Assembly (NCBI GenBank): GCA_949128015.1
Contig: CASBRC010000327.1
Span: forward strand, 1-10,694
Reading direction: 5' to 3'
DNA from: Synechococcales cyanobacterium PMM_0003
GTDB lineage: Bacteria > Cyanobacteriota > Cyanobacteriia > Pseudanabaenales > Pseudanabaenaceae
DNA: 10,694 bases
Shown here: positions 8,029-10,694 of the stretch, piece by piece
Layout: each line of letters begins with the position of its first letter
Position numbering within the stretch: position 1 is the stretch's first letter
The notes under the pieces: generated by a model
Databases searched by the model: none
What the model was told of the DNA's origin: nothing
What the model saw: only the letters and a program-made list of their open reading frames with translations
Translations under genes and position numbers: made by a program

Positions 8029-8063
8029 TTTGTAAAAGCCCCGCAAAGCGGGGCTTTTACAAA
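8029..8063. terminator. Perfect 16-bp palindrome, likely terminator of pilJ
   Basis: Arms 8029-8044 and 8048-8063 pair without mismatch around an AAA loop; the core is GCCCCGC/GCGGGGC and the outer arms are TTTGTAAAA/TTTTACAAA. It starts seven bases after the pilJ stop. A GC core followed by TTTT on the plus strand fits an intrinsic terminator, and the symmetric A/T arms would let it act on minus-strand transcription too. Confidence 0.85.
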
Positions 8064-8106
8064 AAATCTGGGTTTGGTTTGTTCGCAATCTGTCGTAAGA
8101 CAAACC

Positions 8107-8159
8107 AAAACCCAAAGAGTAGATGCGGCGCTCCGCGCCGCATCTACTCTTTGGGTTTT
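8107..8159. terminator. Perfect 25-bp palindrome between convergent pilJ and fcl
   Basis: Arms 8107-8131 and 8135-8159 are perfectly complementary around a TCC loop. The centre is GCGGCGC/GCGCCGC and the outer arms end in AAAACCC/GGGTTTT. It lies 39 bases beyond the fcl stop, so it is the likely terminator for fcl on the minus strand, ending in a T-run. It could instead be a copy of a dispersed intergenic palindrome; the two are not exclusive. An upstream word at 8073-8082 can pair with 8100-8109, overlapping the left arm. Confidence 0.75.
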
Positions 8160-8197
8160 ATGTCCTAACCCGCTTGGCGACAGCTATATAAGCTTCC

Positions 8198-9154
8198 TCA
8201 AGCAGCATGCTGACGATACCAAGCGATCGTCTTGTTTAAACCTATCCGAAAATCTACTTCTGCGGTAAAGCCAAAGAATTGCTTAGCCCTATCAACATCA
8301 AGACATCGGCGTGGCTGACCATTCGGCTTGTCGGTTTCCCAGATGATTTCGCCATCGTATTCCATTAATTCACAAATTAAATGGATCAAATTTTTGATCG
8401 AAATCTCTGACCCAGTGCCAATATTTACAGGTTCAGCCCCGTTATAAGCTGCGGCTGCCATGACAATGCCCCGTGCTGCATCTTCAGAATAGACAAACTC
8501 CCTAGTTGGTGTACCATCACCCCATACCGAAATTTTGCGATCGCATCTTTTTTGGGCTTCATAAACCTTGCGAATCAATGCAGGAATTACATGGGAACTA
8601 CGAGGATCGAAATTATCTTCTGGCCCATATAAGTTAACAGGCAGTAAATAAATGCCATCAAATCCATACTGCTGACGATAAGCCTGTAACTGCACTAGTA
8701 AAGCTTTTTTGGCAACACCATAGGGAGCATTAGTCTCTTCAGGATAGCCATTCCAGAGATCGGTTTCTTTAAAAGGCACAGGCGTAAAGTTTGGATAAGC
8801 GCAAATTGTACCGACACAAACAAATTTTTGGACGTTAGCTTGATAAGCGGCGTGAATTAATTGCACGCCCATCATCAAGTTGTCATAAAAAAGCTCGGCA
8901 GGTTTTTCGCGATTGAGTCCGATCCCACCAACATGAGCGGCAAGATGAATAATTAAATCCTGTCCTTGGACAACTTTTTCGCAGGTGGATTGCGATCGCA
9001 AATCATCATGTTTAGAGCGCGGCACAGCGATCAAATCAGGATTAGCTCCTGCGGCAACTAGTTGTGCGATTACTTGCTTACCTAAAAAGCCAGCACCACC
9101 AGTGACTAAGATTTTCTGATCTTTAAATTGCATATTTGATTGATTTTCTAGCAT
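8198..9154 (-). CDS. fcl: GDP-L-fucose synthase (GDP-4-keto-6-deoxymannose 3,5-epimerase-4-reductase)
   Basis: A 318-residue cytoplasmic short-chain dehydrogenase of the extended type. It converts the GMD product GDP-4-keto-6-deoxymannose to GDP-L-fucose using NADPH. Visible: Rossmann GxxGxxG at 19-25, LAAHVGGI at 71-78, GTICAYP at 115-121, and YGVAK at 145-149 with catalytic Tyr145 and Lys149. Cys118 and His188 align with the epimerisation Cys109 and His179 of the E. coli enzyme. The catalytic Ser107 is replaced by Thr116, a conservative change that I believe is common in this family. The start at 9154 is backed by AGGAAG five bases upstream; an internal Met8 is possible but unneeded. It lies 60 bases after gmd on the same strand, with a palindrome in between. 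Confidence 0.94.
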   Translation of the reverse strand: MLENQSNMQFKDQKILVTGGAGFLGKQVIAQLVAAGANPDLIAVPRSKHDDLRSQSTCEKVVQGQDLIIHLAAHVGGIGLNREKPAELFYDNLMMGVQLIHAAYQANVQKFVCVGTICAYPNFTPVPFKETDLWNGYPEETNAPYGVAKKALLVQLQAYRQQYGFDGIYLLPVNLYGPEDNFDPRSSHVIPALIRKVYEAQKRCDRKISVWGDGTPTREFVYSEDAARGIVMAAAAYNGAEPVNIGTGSEISIKNLIHLICELMEYDGEIIWETDKPNGQPRRCLDVDRAKQFFGFTAEVDFRIGLNKTIAWYRQHAA

Positions 9155-9159
9155 ATAAA

Positions 9160-9165
9160 CTTCCT
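9160..9165 (-). promoter_or_regulatory. Ribosome binding site of fcl
   Basis: On the minus strand AGGAAG lies five bases before the ATG at 9152-9154. This is the clearest Shine-Dalgarno site in the window and decides for the upstream start over Met8. Confidence 0.75.
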
Positions 9166-9179
9166 AAGTTAAAGTATGA

Positions 9180-9218
9180 GTAGCTTAAAAGCCCTGCTTT
9201 GCAGGGCTTTTAAGCTAC
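9180..9218 (-). terminator. Perfect 18-bp palindrome between gmd and fcl
   Basis: Arms 9180-9197 and 9201-9218 pair perfectly around a three-base loop (TTT on plus, AAA on minus). The core is GCCCTGC/GCAGGGC with AAAA/TTTT arms, so on the minus strand it reads as a GC hairpin followed by TTTT. The TAG stop of gmd (9215-9217) lies inside the stem. It probably ends or attenuates transcription between the two fucose genes; it may also protect the gmd 3' end. Confidence 0.8.
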
Positions 9219-10285
9219 CAATTCGAGGCTTTTCCAATATTTCGTAATGTGGCAATATCTTGAGAATGTGTGCCTTTAGGATTGGGCAAGCCCAATGCTT
9301 CTAGATCGGCATCAACCATTAGTTCAACCAAAGCCTTGAAAGTAACTTTAGGTTCCCAACCCAGATTTTGTTTTGCCTTAGTCGAGTCACCCAATAACAG
9401 ATCGACTTCAGCAGGACGGAAATAACGGGGATCGATCTCCACATAATCTTCCCATTTAAGATTAACGTAAGCAAAAGCTTCTTCGAGAAATTCCCGCACA
9501 GAATGGGTTTCACCTGTGGAAATCACATAGTCGTCGGGTTTTTCTTGCTGCAACATCAACCACATCGCCTCAACATAGTCTTTGGCATAGCCCCAATCTC
9601 GTTTGGAATCTAGATTGCCTAAGTATAGTTTTTTCTGCTGATTAGCGACGATGCGGGCGATCGCTCTAGTGATCTTCCTTGTGACAAAGGTTTCACCACG
9701 GCGCGGCGACTCATGGTTAAACAAAATCCCATTACAGGCAAACATTCCGTAAGATTCGCGGTAATTAATCGTTTGCCAATGGGCATAGACCTTGGCGCAA
9801 GCATAGGGACTGCGCGGATAAAAAGGTGTATCTTCATTTTGGGGTACGGCTTGGACTAATCCATACATCTCCGAAGAACCTGCTTGATAAAAACGAATTT
9901 CGCGATCGTTGCGTTGGTGATAATCGCGCAAAGCTTCTAGCAACCTCAAAGTTCCCATACCTACAGTATCAACTGTATATTCAGGTGAGTCAAAGCTGAC
10001 CCGCACATGGGACTGAGCACCGAGATTAAATACTTCATGAGGTCGAACTGCTTCTAAAATACGCCCTAAAGTTGTACCGTCGGTCAGATCGCCATAATGC
10101 AAAAATAATTTGGTTGCTGGTAGATGCGGATCTTGATACATGTGATCGAGGCGATCGGTATTAATCGTGGAAGTACGGCGAATGATTCCATGCACTTCAT
10201 ACCCTTTTGCTAATAAAAGTTCTGATAGATAAGAGCCATCTTGACCAGTAATGCCCGTGATTAAGGCGCGTTTAGATTTACTCAT
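9215..10285 (-). CDS. gmd: GDP-mannose 4,6-dehydratase
   Basis: A 356-residue cytoplasmic NADP-dependent dehydratase making GDP-4-keto-6-deoxy-D-mannose from GDP-D-mannose, the first step to GDP-L-fucose and also to GDP-rhamnose and perosamine. Visible: [10 protein letters not shown] at 11-20, [11 protein letters not shown] at 88-98, and the active-site set Ser137, Glu139, Tyr161, Lys165, aligning with Thr132, Glu134, Tyr156 and Lys160 of the E. coli enzyme. Ser for Thr is conservative. [15 protein letters not shown] (190-204) is the family signature for the cofactor and tetramer region. The ATG at 10285 gives the usual MSK..ALITG beginning; the frame extends eight codons to a TTG at 10309, but that lacks a ribosome site and family support. 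With fcl next on the same strand, the likely product is GDP-L-fucose for cell-surface glycan. Confidence 0.95.
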   Translation of the reverse strand: MSKSKRALITGITGQDGSYLSELLLAKGYEVHGIIRRTSTINTDRLDHMYQDPHLPATKLFLHYGDLTDGTTLGRILEAVRPHEVFNLGAQSHVRVSFDSPEYTVDTVGMGTLRLLEALRDYHQRNDREIRFYQAGSSEMYGLVQAVPQNEDTPFYPRSPYACAKVYAHWQTINYRESYGMFACNGILFNHESPRRGETFVTRKITRAIARIVANQQKKLYLGNLDSKRDWGYAKDYVEAMWLMLQQEKPDDYVISTGETHSVREFLEEAFAYVNLKWEDYVEIDPRYFRPAEVDLLLGDSTKAKQNLGWEPKVTFKALVELMVDADLEALGLPNPKGTHSQDIATLRNIGKASNW

Positions 10286-10324
10286 GAAGTGTGGTTTGAA
10301 AGGACTCAATAAAAGTTTAAGGCA

Positions 10325-10379
10325 AAATGCTTATAAAAGAGAGAGGGCGCAAAGCGCCCTCTCTCTTTTATAAGCATTT
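10325..10379. terminator. Perfect 26-bp palindrome overlapping the end of the EAL gene
   Basis: Arms 10325-10350 and 10354-10379 pair without mismatch around AAA (plus strand) or TTT (minus). The inner core is GGGCGC/GCGCCC, then GAGAGA/TCTCTC, then TTATAAAA/TTTTATAA and TGC/GCA. The last codons and TAA stop of the EAL gene (10368-10370) lie in the right arm. It is probably the EAL terminator, isolating gmd, which starts 40 bases further on. Confidence 0.8.
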
Positions 10380-10694
10380 ACCATCAATCAACATTTTTTC
10401 AAACTCAGGTGCAGGTAATGGTGGACTAAAGAAATAGCCTTGAATCCGATCGCAGTCATGCTCTTTTAAAAACTGAATCTGCTCAGCAGTCTCGACACCT
10501 TCTGCGATAACTTGCAAGGATAAACTATGGGCAAGATCGATAATTGCTAGGGAAATTGTTGCATCATGGCGATCGGTGGTGATGTCCTGAATAAAACAGC
10601 GATCGATTTTGATGATATTCACTGGAAAATGCTTAAGGTAGCTTAGAGACGAATAGCCAGTCCCAAAATCATCGATCGCAACTTTTACGCCTAT
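10368..10694 (-). CDS. EAL-domain protein, C-terminal part (probable cyclic-di-GMP phosphodiesterase)
   Basis: The frame is open to the right window edge, so the gene begins outside; only the last 108 residues are seen. A GTG at 10622 is internal, since the 24 codons before it carry clear EAL sequence (VAIDDFGTGYSSL). Visible motifs: DDFGTGYSS with the metal-binding Asp pair at window residues 8-9, IIKIDRCF with the catalytic Lys, AEGVET with the conserved Glu, and QGYFFSPPLP at the end. All active-site residues expected in this half are present, so the domain is probably active on cyclic-di-GMP; the EAL and Asn/Glu motifs lie out of view. The N-terminal half probably bears GGDEF, PAS or other sensor domains, as is usual, but that is not seen. 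The protein ends soon after the EAL domain, with the stop in a palindrome. Confidence 0.92.
   Translation of the reverse strand: MGVKVAIDDFGTGYSSLSYLKHFPVNIIKIDRCFIQDITTDRHDATISLAIIDLAHSLSLQVIAEGVETAEQIQFLKEHDCDRIQGYFFSPPLPAPEFEKMLIDGKCL

Larger units (their letters stand above)
153..9664. repeat. HIP1 octamers GCGATCGC scattered through the window
   Basis: At least 15 copies start at 153, 947, 1784, 2040, 2742, 3239, 3397, 3730, 5077, 5842, 6715, 6970, 8537, 8992 and 9657; the chance expectation is about 0.16. HIP1 is a hallmark of many cyanobacterial chromosomes. Three copies lie inside the acidic tail of PilJ (5842, 6715, 6970), each encoding Ala-Ile-Ala. Confidence 0.95.

Noticed and set aside
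6843..8108. A 421-codon open frame on the minus strand opposite the PilJ tail
   Set aside because: It is the reverse complement of GAT/GAA/TCT-rich coding sequence, which rarely makes stops. The predicted protein is Ser/Lys low complexity, has no domain, and would start in the terminator region. The plus-strand frame continues a clear receptor.
8116..8150. The direct and inverted repeats at 8107-8159 as a CRISPR unit
   Set aside because: It is a single palindrome with no spacer-repeat periodicity, and no cas gene is in the window.
8198..10285. Loss of activity in fcl (Ser to Thr at 116) and gmd (Thr to Ser at 137)
   Set aside because: Both are conservative hydroxyl swaps at positions where, as far as I know, family members vary; all other catalytic residues are intact.
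10286..10309. Longer gmd starting at TTG 10309
   Set aside because: ATG 10285 gives the normal family N-terminus; the eight extra residues have no support and no Shine-Dalgarno site.

Overview
The window looks like chromosomal DNA of a cyanobacterium. It carries at least 15 copies of the HIP1 octamer GCGATCGC, where well under one is expected by chance in 10.7 kb. Its regulator has the PATAN-plus-receiver architecture typical of cyanobacteria, and the MCP signalling tip resembles cyanobacterial PilJ. A Pseudanabaena-like filamentous form would fit, but that is a guess; nothing here fixes the genus.

Left part, positions 296-8022, plus strand: a chemotaxis-type gene set in the order PATAN-REC regulator (pilG), CheY-like receiver (pilH), CheW-like adaptor (pilI), methyl-accepting chemoreceptor (pilJ). 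This is the order of the pilGHIJ (slr1041-1044) cluster of Synechocystis, which controls type IV pili and twitching or phototactic movement. No CheA/PilL kinase gene follows; the set ends at a strong palindrome, so the kinase would have to lie elsewhere, as it does in Synechocystis. The remarkable part is PilJ. The usual receptor (basic N-terminus, TM-Cache-TM, HAMP, signalling coiled coil) ends near residue 780 and is then fused in frame to about 1000 residues of extremely acidic, Ser-rich, apparently disordered sequence. A hydrophobic Ala/Val segment sits at the junction, a short motif recurs inside the tail, and there are signs of growth by small tandem DNA repeats.

Right part, positions 8198-10694, minus strand: gmd (GDP-mannose 4,6-dehydratase) followed by fcl (GDP-L-fucose synthase). 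Together these make GDP-L-fucose from GDP-D-mannose for surface polysaccharide. Upstream of gmd is the C-terminal end of an EAL-domain protein (probable cyclic-di-GMP phosphodiesterase) cut by the window edge. EAL enzymes, pilus chemotaxis and surface sugars all bear on surface behaviour, but this shared theme is inference.

Between the genes lie four perfect inverted repeats with 16-26 bp stems. All have a three-base loop closed by GC...GC and A/T-rich outer arms. Each sits at the 3' end of a gene, and two contain the stop codon of that gene inside the stem. They look like intrinsic, probably two-way terminators. The first 295 bases hold no recognisable complete gene.
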